In this document: one piece after another, positions 13,101-27,000 of the stretch
Numbering within the stretch: position 1 is the first letter of the stretch
How the letters are laid out: every line of letters starts with the position of its first letter
NCBI GenBank assembly: GCA_029207755.1
Contig: JARCOQ010000002.1
Location: forward strand, 85,152,087-85,216,086
Length of the DNA: 64,000 bases
From: Chamaea fasciata
Taxonomy: Eukaryota > Chordata > Aves > Passeriformes > Sylviidae
Direction of reading: 5' to 3'
Notes under the pieces: generated by a model
Told to the model about the DNA's origin: nothing
Database searches by the model: none
Seen by the model: only the letters and a program-made list of their open reading frames with translations
Translations under genes and position numbers: made by a program

Positions 13101-16100
13101 CTTTGTTATCCCTTTACACGAAAGTACAATATCTCTAATCCATTACACTGGCTTATAAAAGAAAGAAATACAGGAGTAATAGTACAGGCAAGTGTTTTCC
13201 TCCCTCTGCTGGGTAAAAAAAAATCACACCTTCATATTTCAGCTTTGCAATCTTGCTTCATGTCAATCTGTGAGCAAACAAATTGAAGTCCTGTGGAAGC
13301 TGCTCAGGTAAATGTCAACACTGCCTGATAGTGTGAGACACAAGACAGGCAGAAATAGTTAAGTAGTTTAAATCATGCTGGTTTGGCATTTGGTCAAAGA
13401 GGTTTTGTAGACATAATTAAAAAAAAAGGAACCTTATATCATTAGAAAGAACAAATCATTTCCACAGTGACATTTGGTTACTTTCCCTCTAGAACCCTTC
13501 TACTGATGCAAGTTACCCGGAACTCTGTAATCTGAACAATCAGTTTAAAACACTGAGGTACAGTTGGCACCTCACCTCAAAAAAAATAAACCAATAAAGA
13601 AACACAGAACTCTTCATCAGTTGGTTCAGTAGCAATTAGACAAACTGAGTTTACAGTCTGCACCATACTTTCATCTCACAATAAGATTTGAAAAAGAGCT
13701 AGGCTGCAAGATTAAATAAAAAATCTATACCTGTGCTCCCATGATTTTGTATCAAATGACTTTTGAGAGAAGTACAAATTTAATTGAATATTTGGGAGCA
13801 GTAACTTCTACAGTATCATATAAAGCAGGCTGCTGAGGAACAAGAAACCCCTGGACAAGAACGAAAGTGAATCTGTGTCCTGCCAAATGGGTTTGACAGT
13901 TCTCCCCGGGCTGCAGGGGAAAACAAAAATCCTCATTTCTCCTATAAACCAATACTAGGAGAAAATTATAGCACACACTGACACAAGAAAATGCTCCCCA
14001 TTAACAGTTTCTATAAACCTTAATGGCAAGTCAGAGAAACAAAAGTAAATAAAGTTGTCCTTATTTTAACAATTAATTTCTTTTTCAGAGTTAACTTAGA
14101 AGTATTCATGTTTGGAAGCTAAATCTAAAATACTTGAAATGGGCTCCCTTTTCATAAACTGTTGAGTACTCCTCTTCATAAAAAAATCAACCTTTAGTTC
14201 ATCCACTCTCAATGTCTCAAACACATTGGCCACCTAGGAAAATTCAGGACACTTCATTGAACTTGTCATTTTTCAAATACCCGTTTTTAAATTCCTGAGA
14301 CAACAGTCCTGCTGAGATTGGCATTTTCTTTTTCTTGCTTGGATTATGTTCCAGTGTGGCAAAATTCAGCTACCACTGAAAGCTTGAATGCACCAAGCAA
14401 GATATGGAGAAGGATCTCTGCAAGTCTGCATGTTCATTCATGTTTACAAAAACTGACATCACACAAATTAAGAGACTGATTGATATATTTTAACTGTTTG
14501 TGTAAATGATGATCAACTCCAGGTTTCTCATCTGCTCTTTTTGTTTCACATGGTCTTATATATTTGTTTGTGACATGCTGCTGGAGAAACTAAGGGCTGA
14601 TTTCTGTTTGACTAATGACATCAAGTAAACTCTATTTTATTATGATGCTGCCACCTATAGTCTTTGTGAACACCCCGCTACCTCTGCACATTTTGATTTG
14701 CATTTAAATTTCTAAAAATTGCATTGTTTATCTTCTGCTAAAACTTTCAACATCACCCCACCCAATAAGGCAAACATCAATTAAAATGCTTAGGGGGACA
14801 CACTTTTGTCATGTTTCCTCTGTGATTTCCAGCCTCACCAAGTTATCTCCCTAGTATTGGATACTCAGATGTTCTCTGATGAAGAGACTGCTTTCAGCAG
14901 GTCTGAGAAGAACAGGTGACTCTGAGGTGAATATCTACCAAACCAGCATGAATGTTTCCTTCCAAACACCAGAGAGCATGCCTGAACACACTACACAACC
15001 AGCCTACAGTGCAGAAGACAGGATGGAAATCAGATCTGAAGTTTCTGAGAGGCCTAATGGAGAACTCTCACCAGAATCTCCCATATATACTTCATTTATG
15101 CTCTACTTCTATACTCTGAATAGGACCACTAAACAGAGACAGTAATTCTCTTGCTCTCCTGATGTTTTTCTGTACTATAGTTTTCTGACGCTAACTTATC
15201 ATTAAGTAAAAATCAGACCTCAAATAGACCAGACACACCTGCCTTTCACTGCAGAGCAATACACAAAGTGATGTGGACCTAGAATCTCTCTGTCCTGTAT
15301 TACCAGCTGAGACCTAAGCCACAGGGATGTTTTGCACAGTGTTCCTGCCTATGAAACTGTTGACTCAACAGTGATGCATTAAACACTACACCAACTCAAA
15401 AGGCCCGTTGCTGCAGAAATTAGCAATTTGTTCTTCTTCTAAGAATGGAATTAGGTAGAAGAACAGATAAGACAGATCATGTGTCTGTCCCTCCTTAACC
15501 TCCAATTTTTCCAAGTACCTATGGAAACTCTCGCATGTTTCCACTGTCAGCTGATGCAGGGCAATTCCTGCATCTGCCCAATCCCCCAATACCTTGAAAA
15601 AACCTTAGTAATACTGATTCCAGTATTAAGGAAAGAATGCCACAGTTGTAAGATTAAAAGAGCTACTAATTTTGATGGCATACAGTGCCCTGAGTCCTTT
15701 AAGTTCCACATTATATTGTATTTATAGCTTCTTTGTTCAGTTCTAGAATATTTTCCATTTTAGGAAGGAAAGAAATCTACTCAAGTGTAGAATCAAACAA
15801 ACCCCATAATTCTAAAATACAGGGAGCTGATTGCATTGTATTAGACAATGAGTTAGAAGATGAAGCAGTTCCTTTGTTATATCCTACTTCTCTTTAAATA
15901 GCAGAGTTGCCAAAGCTGAAGTGATAAAAGAAGAATGACATGGAGAATGAGAACTGTGTAATCTTCCCATCTCACTCACCACTTTAAGATACAAAGGAGT
16001 AGAAATGCAACCTGTCTCCGTTGTCCAGAACTTTTATGTGCTGCAAATAAAAACCAAACAAACCAAAACACACTGAGTTTTTAGCTTTTCAGGGATGCAG

Positions 16101-19100
16101 CATTAAACAATTTCATAAAAATAAATTTATTTTTTTTAAAAAAACTCCTTTTCTATTAAAAAAGCAGAGCTATTGTGTATTTTCATCCACAGAACAAACA
16201 AACTGTTTATGAGGACTGTATCTTAGCCGTGGGAGCTGAAGCTGACACTTCTTATAACTGTGTACTCTCAGGAATGGAGTATCTCACCTGTAAACTCAGA
16301 CATTATCCCTAAAATCATTTCGTGTTTCCATAAAAGAAAAAGTTGTGCTGTCAAGTACTGTCAAGAGTCCTTGAAGGACTCTTTTCAAAGCTACTTCTGT
16401 CTTAACTTAGCAACAAACTTCAGCAGAGAACCAGCTGGCAGAGGACACCACTGAATGTATGTGCCAGCTTATACATGTGTGGGTTTTCCATGCTCCTGGA
16501 GCTGACTGATGAAGTCTGCTCTGAAGCAGCTGGGAGCATGGAGAACCACAGGCCTGAGAATTCTGAGAAACAAAATGCACTGGAAGAAATACCAAAGAAA
16601 TCAGTGTCCTGTTTTATCTCATTCTCTCTGAACATCAACAGGCTGGCTAAAAAAACACGTGCCCTAAGTAAATGCTCTTGTAATTACACTTCACTAGACT
16701 CATTCAAGGTCATGAAGAGTCAATGGTGATAAACTGCTAAAAAGTCCCACTCTTATACCCGTTTTGATGCATATTTCTCTCAGTCACTGATTTAATCTCC
16801 CTCGTGATTATTTCAAGATCTGTCAGAATTTAAGGCATCACCAATGTCTACAGTGAAATTTGCTCCCAAGGTCCATTTCAAAAGTGCTGCACAAAAGCAG
16901 GTACACCATCTGCTGTTTGCAGGGTTCCAAGACACTTTTTTGTTACATTCCTGCAACTACTGGATAAGCTACTACTGCCAAGAGGAATTCTGTTGACTCT
17001 CTTTGAGGCTATATAGAGTACAGGCATCAGGAGTAATAGGACTTGCAAGAGGTATGAACACAGTAAAATGGTACCCTTGAAATTAAGGCATTGATTATTT
17101 AAGCCTGAGCTTCACTAGGAGCATCACTGCTGATCGTTTTCACAGAAACATCTACTAATATATCTACAATCTGCTCCCAGACTGCTATCTGTATTTTCCC
17201 AGGGGCCAACAGACCCAGTTGCTTGGCTCCGAGCTGCCAAGACTTTTAGTTTCATCCTGTTATAACTCATCAAACAGATGTAGGCATTTTACACTCAGAA
17301 TTCTACAACCAACTATGTGCACTCTTTATAGACACCAAAAAATGGAGTACTCCAGAATTCCCGTACTGACTGCATTGTTTGCTTTCATGTTTAATTTCAA
17401 AATTTTCCATTTTAAATGTATTCCAGAGCTGTCAGACACCTCCTTGCCTCTTATATTGCCCTGTGTTACCAACATCTACCTCCAAAAAGGTTAATCAAAT
17501 TTGATACTGTATCAAAGTTCTTTTTGAACTTTCCATAATGACTTTATGAGATGACCCAGATTTAATGAGCCTGCCTTAGCTTAACCCTCTTCATGTGTAG
17601 TGATGGAAGGAGAGAGAGGCTGCAGTACCCCACTGAGAAGGCACTGGGGAGGATTTGTGCAAGTACTGGCCAGTTCAAAAACATAAACTGAGAGTACCCA
17701 AGCTGACCAAACCCAAATAATTCTGAGGGAGTTATGCTAACTTGAGGATGAGCAGCAACACACAGAAATGCTTTGGTACAGATAAAGCCATCTTCCTTAA
17801 GTGACAATGGCCACGAATGGATGTTTCACTGCAGTAAAATGGGTAGGAAAATGGTCTCCCTTCCTGACCTTTTTGCACAGACTCTCTCTTTAATAATACA
17901 GAACCATAAATCTTGCAGTAAGAGAAGATTGTATATTTAATGCCTTGGATAAATTACATTTTATGACTGAATTTCCATCTCTCTTGTGATTGTTAACTCT
18001 CTTCCAGGATATGCACAGATGGGAAATGAAGCAGCTTTTTCTAAGAGCGTCTTACAATCCTGGCATGTACAGCCTTCATTCTACTGCCTTCCAACAAAGA
18101 TTTCCATGTTCAAGTGGATGTCCATTAGTATTTTGGACCCAAACAAACTAGTCATATTCAGTTCACCAGCACCTACAACTGAAGAAAGGCACTTCTAGGC
18201 TTCTGTAACAAAAAGAAAAATGAACTGTGCATTGCTGGGTATATGCTACATTTAATGGACCAAAGCCTGAGCTTGCTGTTATGAAGACTGCAGAGAACAA
18301 GAGAACTGATGCTTTCCAGCTGTGCAGGGCACCAAACATGAGATCTGTGACACTAATAACAACAGATTTCAGAGTCACCTTCACTTTCTACACAGCGAGT
18401 GCTCTGCAGGTCCCTATCTACAATGTGTATTGGCTATACTCTCCAGTCAAAGACCAGTTGTGCTGGAAACACACATCTGAAATCAAGAGTGGAACAGCTG
18501 GGCTGTGAGGCAATGACCATTTATGACAAAACAGGGAGAACTTGTCTATGTATTGTTAGACATTGATGATTTCACTTTTGTCCTGGTGGATCTGAAATGC
18601 AGCTTTGCTACTGCAAGAAATATTTGCCTGAGATATTTCCATAATTCAATCCTATTTTCTGTTCTTCAGTAACAGTTCAGTGCCAGTCCTTGTTATTAAG
18701 GAGTTTTCCTCCTCCTTTTTGCTACTCTTTTGTCTTGACTATAGATACCGGGGCTACCAGCCAAGTATTGTACAGCTGTTAATGTCCTGCACGACAGAGA
18801 GGACAGCAGAGGCTGTCAACACCACCACAGGCTGAGTGTGAGCAGAACCCTTTCCTCTGTAGAGCTCAAAATGGCAGGCAGCACACACTCATATTCCCAT
18901 CCGCTGCAACACTGCCAGGTTAGCTGGTTTTTTTCCAAGAGAAGAATTAGACCCTATACACCCAGAAGCACATGCTAAAGAAAACATTTTTAATTAAAAA
19001 CACAGCAGAATTTAACTTCACAAGGTCTCTGTGAAAGCAAAGAAACATGACCTTCTAGTTTCTATAAACTCTGACGTCTGTACATAAACTAATCACCCAT

Positions 19101-20454
19101 CACTATAAACAACCACAGACAGTTCCTACCTCATCACTGGATAAGCCTAAATGCACCTGCTCCCTTTCCTTTAATGATAAGCCAACTCCTACCCTGAAAC
19201 CGCCTTCTTTCAATGATTAAAGAGCTACAAGGCAAGTGCCAGTAATAAAGTTACATTTTTTTTTCTTTTGTAATCTAATCTTTGCCCTGTAGAAACTGCT
19301 GATGAGAGCTCAGTTCCACTTAAAATTTACATAAAAACAATCCATATCATGTTGCATGGGAAAGGACTGTTGCCCCAGTGTTTATTGGCATGGTGATGCA
19401 AAGACTGAAAAATTACTCTGATGCAAAAATGATGTACAGCCTTGTATCAGCATCAAACAGGCTTTGATGCATGGTTGCTATTTATGGAATCTAATGATCT
19501 GTGAGTGATAAAGCAAATGAACTTCTTAATGATGACAAATACAGGAGAATGTAAGTACTGAGTAGAGAACATAATGTCCAACCAAAGAGAGATTTATGGG
19601 AGATCGTTGTGGTACCTAAGATTTATAATGGCAAAATAAGAGAACAGGAAAAGTTTCTGGAAGATCTTGTGTGTCTACCTGGAATAACAATTTACTTTCA
19701 GAGAAAGGATGGAATGTCCAGTCCACTGCACGTTTCTAGCTGATACTTACATTGCTTAGGTATTTATGCGCAAATAAAGCCTAAGAATTGCATTACTTTA
19801 TCCAATTTAAATACAATTAAAATAGCTATAGAAAATTAATTTAAGTTTTTAATTAGCATGAAACTATGCAAACAATTAGTGTTTATATTGTTGGGGTGTT
19901 CCTATAAACTTCTCTTTATATATGGGGTGGTTTTCAGCTAATTGTATGGCAAAACTGGCAAAGTCATGTTTTCACAACTAAAATTTCATTGTGCTCTTAA
20001 AAGGTTCTGAATTGAAGAGACTCCTATACAGCAACCTGAGATCCATCAGTGGCAATTAAATTTCAATACACTAAATATACTATGGACAGTAAAGTTTGTC
20101 AACAGAAGCTAGCATAATAATGAAAACAATACAATTGTGGTATTTCAGATCTCTTGTCTGAAAATATATTAAAGAGGGGGGAAAGTCACATCGTTTACGG
20201 CTGACTTCAGGGTAGAGGATCAGTCAGCATTTTGAGAGACATTTGAGCAATGAGAGAGGAAAAGCCACAGCCTTACAAGGCAAGAAAACACTGCCGGCTG
20301 CGCTCGGCCTCCTGCAGGGAGCCGGGCTGGTGGGAGCACAAGCCTGTTCACCTCAATCCAATTCACACCCTCGAGAAACCTGGAAACTCCGGCCGCGAAG
20401 GAGCCGTTTGTGTACGTGGAAACCGCCGTCCCACTAGGTGCATGCGGCCTCTAA

Positions 20455-21020
20455 ATTAAACCCCTATTTTGCTTCAGGTTAAGCGTCTCCCGTGGCTGCG
20501 CTCGCAGACAAACAGCCTCCGGAGGAGGCGCGGGGAAGGAAGGGAAGCCCTGCCCGCCGCCCAGCCTCCCCCGACGGCAGCGCCCGCGCCTCGGCCCGCG
20601 GGAGCCGCTGCTGCAGGTGCCGCGCTGCCCTCACTCACTCACCTGCAGCCCGTGTCGGGGACGCAGCCCGCGGGGACAGCGGTGCCGGCGGCGGGGAGCG
20701 GCGGAGCCGGGCGGCGCGGACCCATCCGAGCCGCGGACCTGCCGCCACTTGCCCGCGGGCCCGCCCGCTCCTCCCCGGGCCGCCGCCACCTGCGGGCCAG
20801 GACCCGCCCGCGGCCCGGGGCCAAAGGCGAGGCGAGCCCGCGGCGCTGCCCCGGGGCGGGCGGGGTGCGGCGCTCAGGTGTTTTCCACCTCAGCGAGACA
20901 TTGACCGCGGCCGGGGCACAGAGCCACGCGGGGGTGAGGAGAAGGAGCGGACCAGGCACTGTGAAAGGGCGATTCCACCGCTACGACTTTCCGCCTCGGC
21001 TTTTCTTTCCCCCTTCGCCT
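20455..21020. promoter_or_regulatory. CpG island with a strong minus-strand splice donor
   Basis: About 560 bp of GC-rich, CpG-dense sequence stands alone in AT-rich DNA. On the minus strand a perfect donor context, CTGCAG|GTGAGTGAG, marks an exon end at 20643, which suggests a first exon transcribed leftward. By human synteny a minus-strand gene (CRACDL/KIAA1211L) should start here. A plus-strand donor-like GTGAGG near 20932 means a divergent transcript is also possible. The long frames in this island look like GC artefacts or 5' UTR. Confidence 0.6.
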
Positions 21021-24000
21021 AGCCTAAGTGGCTCAAGGTAGCGATGAGCCATCTCCAGTTTATTTTCTCGAGCGAGTGTTGGAGGTGGCGGGGTAATTGC
21101 AGCACGTAGCTACAGTCAGGATCCTTGCGGTGGTATCAGGATGAAAGGCTTTAGTTGAAGCTGCTTGCATCTGTGGACAGTAGAGTCCTGGGATCTTTGA
21201 ATGGGGTGTTTCAAGCTTAGCTTCTATGCAAGAGGTGAGAAAGAAAGTCTGGCCGAACTGAATGGAAGAACTGACCAAAATAACATCGGGTAGTTAATTC
21301 CCCACTTCGGCATCTTATCTATTCCAACAAATTTCTCTCAAACTTGTGAGTTCTGGTTTCAACGTGAGCCCTTTTTTTATTCCTAAAGAGTCCCTCCCGT
21401 GTCAAGTCAGTGAGTCTGAAGACAGCAGTTCTGGATAGAAAATACAGGTGTTGCCTGATAAATGGATGAACACTACACTGCCTTGCAGTCCAAGGCAAAA
21501 GTATTAGAGTGAAAAATGCTGTGGAGGTTGCTTGTTTCTTAGGGTCCTGATAAGGGAGGAAAAAATGAAAATGGAAAGCTGGTGCACACTGACTCAGTCT
21601 TAAAATGAAAAATCATTTCAACACTACTTCCAGAGCAGTCACTGAGGGTCAAAAAAGAAATTCAATTATAGGTTTTATTTCTGCCAAGTAGCATTGTTTT
21701 AAAAATATTCATGTGATACTGGCAAAAGTGCTTTTATGAAATATTGCTATGTGCAGGAAAGACATACCCTCATGTAAAGCAAATCCAAGAAGTACATTGT
21801 TCACTTGCTCGGTTGCACTGCAGCTCTGACAACAAAGACGTTTTCTGCTTTGTGTACTCTATATAATTGCTTGGGTGTAGGCTCCATTCAAGATAAAAAA
21901 TGTTTGTTCTTCTCCCACCTCAGGAAATAAAAGCACCAAAAATAAAAGAAGCACAAGATAGGAAACTTAAAACTAAGTTTAGCTTTGCATCTGCTGAAAT
22001 AAATTATTAAACTGCTTCATGGATTTTAATAAAAATCAAATGTGGGACAGCCTAGAGAAAAATGGAATTACAGTGTATTAGACAGTCAGGTAAAAAAAAA
22101 TCCATTGCAAGGGAACATCCATGCCTTCATACATAATGTTTTAATTACAAGCAAACTTTGTTTTTTCAAAGCTTATTACTAAAAAATCTGATCCTTGTCA
22201 TGAAATAAGGTTGTGTTTTGATATATTCAATCCAAGTAAAGTCACATGAAAATTTAATCCATCTTATGAAGCTCTTTTTCTTCTGTTTGGAAAGTGTCCA
22301 AAATGTAAAACTAAGTGAAATATCTTTCCATGTCCTCAGATAACTGTGCATGTTAATACCACAAAGCTATGGATGATTCATTCATCTTCATTTCAGTTAC
22401 TCCCTCTGCTGGGAATTAGCGTGAAAGTTCAGTGGATCAGAGGAAAGATCATTAAGAGTGCAATATACATTAAAAAGCCTCTTTTGCTTCTTTTATTAAA
22501 AGATCACACTTCTTTACAGACCCTCCATTCTGTATCAGTAAATCAATTTGCTTTTCTTGTTGCAGGGCTATTCATTCCAAAATTATGTGGAAGGAGAAGC
22601 TAATGCAAATTAACTAGTTAAATATGGAAAGTATAGTAATTTCTTATGCATTCTACTGTACCATTGTAACTGCCGATATCAAAGATTAAATAAATATAGA
22701 AAAGCAACTGAGTACCAGAACTGCTAAACTATATCTGATACTGATAGCCAGGTTGCTAATACTCCACTGCCTACACTGACACTGACAGGATTAGTTGGTC
22801 TGAGAAGAAATGAAGGGGATGGAACAAAAAATCCAGTTGTAGTACTGCCAAAGACTACCCCATACCATGAACGTTTTTTCTGCTCAAAGACTAAAACCAC
22901 TTTCTTTAACACCGACAACAGAATCTTAACTGTGATTACATGTTTCTAAAGTTCAAGCTTTATTAGTGACTGAAAAGAAGAAAAAGAAAAAATGGAATGA
23001 TGGCAGTGGTCAACAAGGGGAGACCAACAGATGTCATACTGTAATGCAGATACCACTCTGTATCCATGCATCCTCCTTCTTCTAGTATGCAGAAAGGATA
23101 ATAAGGAGGAGGATACCAGAGATCCTGAATTCTTTCTTTTACAAACCCTGTAAACCAGTTATGCTAAAGTGAAATAGCTTCTACTGAGTGGTGGGGACAG
23201 TTTTCGTTGCCACAAGTAAGCAAACTTAGTGAAAAACAACTCTATAACCACTGGCTAAAAATTATCATGAATACTTTTACAAATACTGTAGGTTTCTTTG
23301 TTATACAAACCACATGATTTTAGGTCATAACAGTATAGTTGAATTTAAAATGCTCTTATTTTTTATAAAATCGCAAATTGTATTTTCTGCTTTACCTATG
23401 TAAAAATATTGTGGTAAGAGATGATTTAAATATATGTATAAAAATCAAGTATAGCATTGTTCATGGTTGCAAATAAGTGTCACAAATGCAAAAAAATGAT
23501 AGATTTTTTTTTTATGTAGGTCTCTTTCCAATCAAAATATTGTAACTAAGCAACGACAAGAAAATCACAAGTAACGCACATGATGAGGAAATAGATACTA
23601 TCACAAGGTGTGTAACACATTTCAGGCTGGCCATATACAACAGTAATTCTTGGGTATTGAAAAAATTAAGATATATTACAAATTAGAGCGTTTACAACCA
23701 AAAGTAAAAAACTGTAAAAACTCCAAGCTCATTATTGGCCTTTAATAATCAGTCATGGTCTGAAGGTTTTTTAGAATATACTATTGGGGTAGTGCATACA
23801 ATTCCCTACCAACAAACACTGTTCCAGTCCTCTTGGGCTATTACTACAGACATTGCCAACAAGCAAGTTTATTGTCAAATAAAACATTTTGTTCACAAAC
23901 CTCAGCAAATTCAATTAATTTTTTCAATTTTTTTCTTTCTTTCAGTTTCTGTCTTAGACATAGGGGGATTGCTACTACAGGGATCTTGCTCTCTGAATAT

Positions 24001-27000
24001 ACTCACTTGAATGGCTTTTTTTCTTAACCATCAAAAATTATGCAGCAATTAATTGCTGTCAGAAGTCACTTGAAGTCTGTATGTCATCACTGTAAACAAA
24101 AGTTCCTTTGGCTCCATCCATGATCCCTTGCAATTTTCCTGCAAAAAATTAAAGTTTTCATCTCCAAAACATTTTTTAAGGAAAGGCTAACCCTAATAAA
24201 AAGCTATTACTTTACCAGAGTACTCAAGAAAAAGAAGGTTTATTACATCTTGTTATTTATAATCTCATATTCCCTTACTCCTCTCCACTTAAGAAAAGAA
24301 TTTTTAAGTCCAAATTGCTTTTTAGATGAGCACCTCTTTAATGACTTCTTTATTATGTTACATGGAAATGCATCATTATTGCTACTAAAGAATTACATCT
24401 TAGGACATGGGCCTCTGCACATCATATCCACTCCCAAAAAGAACTCCTTTTATCTGTACTAAGTTCATCTAATATCTGCTTCTTATCTTCTAGATGACAG
24501 GGTATTAGTTTTATAGACCAAGATCACATATCTCAAACTGTTTTGTGATCATCTTCTAGAAAAAAAAATCAATACGACAGTATGATTGCAAAACAACAAA
24601 TCTCTTTCTCATCATCTGCGATAATGAAATGATCATCTTCTCTCATCTGGGAAAAGTGTACAATATGCCTTTTAATAACTGCATAATGTGGCAATGGTTG
24701 ATATTATTATGTCTGCTCCTACATTCTTTATTACTTGCAGCAGCAAGCAGTCCCATTAACACTGGTGATTGCTGATATGACTTCTGTGGCTGTCTGCTAA
24801 ATAAGGAATGAAGACCCAGGACCTCCAAATTAAAATCAGTACTGTATTAAACAATATTGTTACTCTTGTGGAAGATAATCCTAAAATTTATGTTGCACAT
24901 ATATATTTATACTTTAATTTTTTTTTTAAACATCATTCATGAAACTATTTTTAGGGGCTTTTTAAAGCCACCTGTTCCTAAAAAGCAACACAGTTGTTTT
25001 ATTTCGGTATTAGGAGAATTTGTATGGGTTGTGCTGTCTTTAATTATTACTCAGACATGTATGTTAATGCTGAGCAGTCAGCTTATCACAAAAAAATTTT
25101 GTATAAAGGAATATATGTACAAGTTTATACTTAACCCATTATTGTGACCAACATGCCTTTGCTTGCAAAAATAAACCAGAGACCTAATAAATTCTTTTAT
25201 GAAGACAGCAAAAAGGACAAATCTAGGTGTGGATTCTGAAAGCACTTTGATGAAACTTCCTAGTCTCTTTAACAGTCAGTCCAGATCATTTGACAGATTA
25301 GATTTTATTGTATAAAGATATCATAATGCATTTGATGTGTAAGGCAAGCTTTGGACTCCTATCACTTAAGAAAATCAGACAGAAAAGGTCTTTCCCACCA
25401 GGTCTGCAATACAAACTGCAGGGCACGTCCTTTTCACTTTACTGGAGCAAGGACTCTGGCACAATAAATACACAGTGAAAGACAGAATAAGAAAAAGTTA
25501 CTGTCCAATTTATTTCTGATATCACATCCTCTACAGAAGGAAAAGGTCACTGTCTGCCTCATCTCCCATCACAGACTGTCTGTTGAAAGAGCACCTGGAG
25601 AGAAGGAAGGGCATTAATAGTGATTCCAACACTACTATCTCATTATACTTCGTGAATACTGTCAAGTCCCACGTTAGGTGTGGAAGAAGCCTCTCCAGTT
25701 TCTAGCAGTTGTTTCTACAACACCTTTTTCAATCCCTGGTGACTTGTCTTAAAGTGGCTGGAAAAGGGGATTTCCCCTTCCAGAAATTCCTCCTGGAATA
25801 GTAGTACACTACTTAACAGGAACTTACATCTAGATCATATTTCATCAATTCCCCAAATATCTATTTTAAAAGACTTAATTCTGTGATTCTGCTGATTATT
25901 ACACCCGAATATTTGCATTAATATTCTTGCTTTTACTCTCAGGTAATATTTTACATATGTTTTTATTTCATTCTGGTCTCAATGAATTTTCTAAATCTTT
26001 CTAGAGTTAGCTGAGAGGGAAATTATAATTCATAGATATTTCATACATTTCTACTATTCCATCTTATTCTTGATTGACACTCGAAGTTCTTGACATAAAA
26101 TTTATCAAGAACTGTAGTATTGTGGACATTAAAGCAAATATGCAAATCAAAAGTAAATCACTTATACAAAGCAGACATTTCCAGATTCAGGTCTCTGCTC
26201 TGCTTTAGGAGAGTCTTTCTTAACATTTAATTCATTTCTATATCACTTCACTACACAAACCTGATAAATTCTTTCCATTTAAGCTTTTAAAGTGTAGCAC
26301 AGACTGCCAATGTTTCAGTTATTATTTTAACTGCATGGTTTTTTGGGTTTTTTGGTGGTTTTTTTTTTAATGAAAATAATCCCAAACCATCTAGCATAAA
26401 CAACTAAGTAGTGTTCAGGGGAATTGAACAACCTGGTCCAGTGGAAGGTTAGAACTAGATGGTCTTTAATGTCCCTTCCAACACAAACCATTCTGTGATT
26501 CCAGGATTCTGTAAGTCTGGAACAACCTCAGTTCTTCCCAGGCAGCAAAAAATAAAAGTTTAACAAAAACCTGGATGTGGAAAAAAGTTAGGAATTATAT
26601 TAGTTATTATATATGAATTATATATCTTGAATTCTCAAAAATGGAAAATAACCAAGCAGAAGAAAAATTTTCACTGCCATGCACAAGCTGCATAGATTTA
26701 ATTAAGAAAAACTTAGCTTAAAACAGTCTGAAAATCTTAAATAAACCTGACTCACTTACTTCGTTTTCAGTCTTTAAACTCATTGTACCCTAGGAATGTG
26801 GAAAAGTCACATAAGGCCAACCAGGATACCCAAACCAAAGCAACAAAACACCAAGCTAAAATCCCCCACAAAACCAGGAAAAAAAAAATAAAAAACATCA
26901 AGCAAGATAGGAATTGAATTCCTAATCTAGCTTGTAGAAGATTAGTCTTCATTTGTTATTTAGTCAGAAGTTTACTACTTAGAATGGAATTTTATCACCC

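Larger units (their letters stand above)
1..20454. other. No recognisable exon; possible first intron of a leftward gene
   Basis: This is AT-rich single-copy DNA with two short CR1 relics and a 25-bp tandem duplication. I recognise no protein family in any frame. If the CpG island at 20.5 kb starts a minus-strand gene, this stretch is its first intron. The only unusual frames are two overlapping ones of about 180 codons at 4771-5378, listed separately. Confidence 0.5.

Noticed and set aside
20469..21041. 190- and 176-codon plus-strand frames in the CpG island
   Set aside because: Low-complexity Ala/Pro/Arg/Gly composition driven by GC content, open in several frames at once, with no family resemblance.
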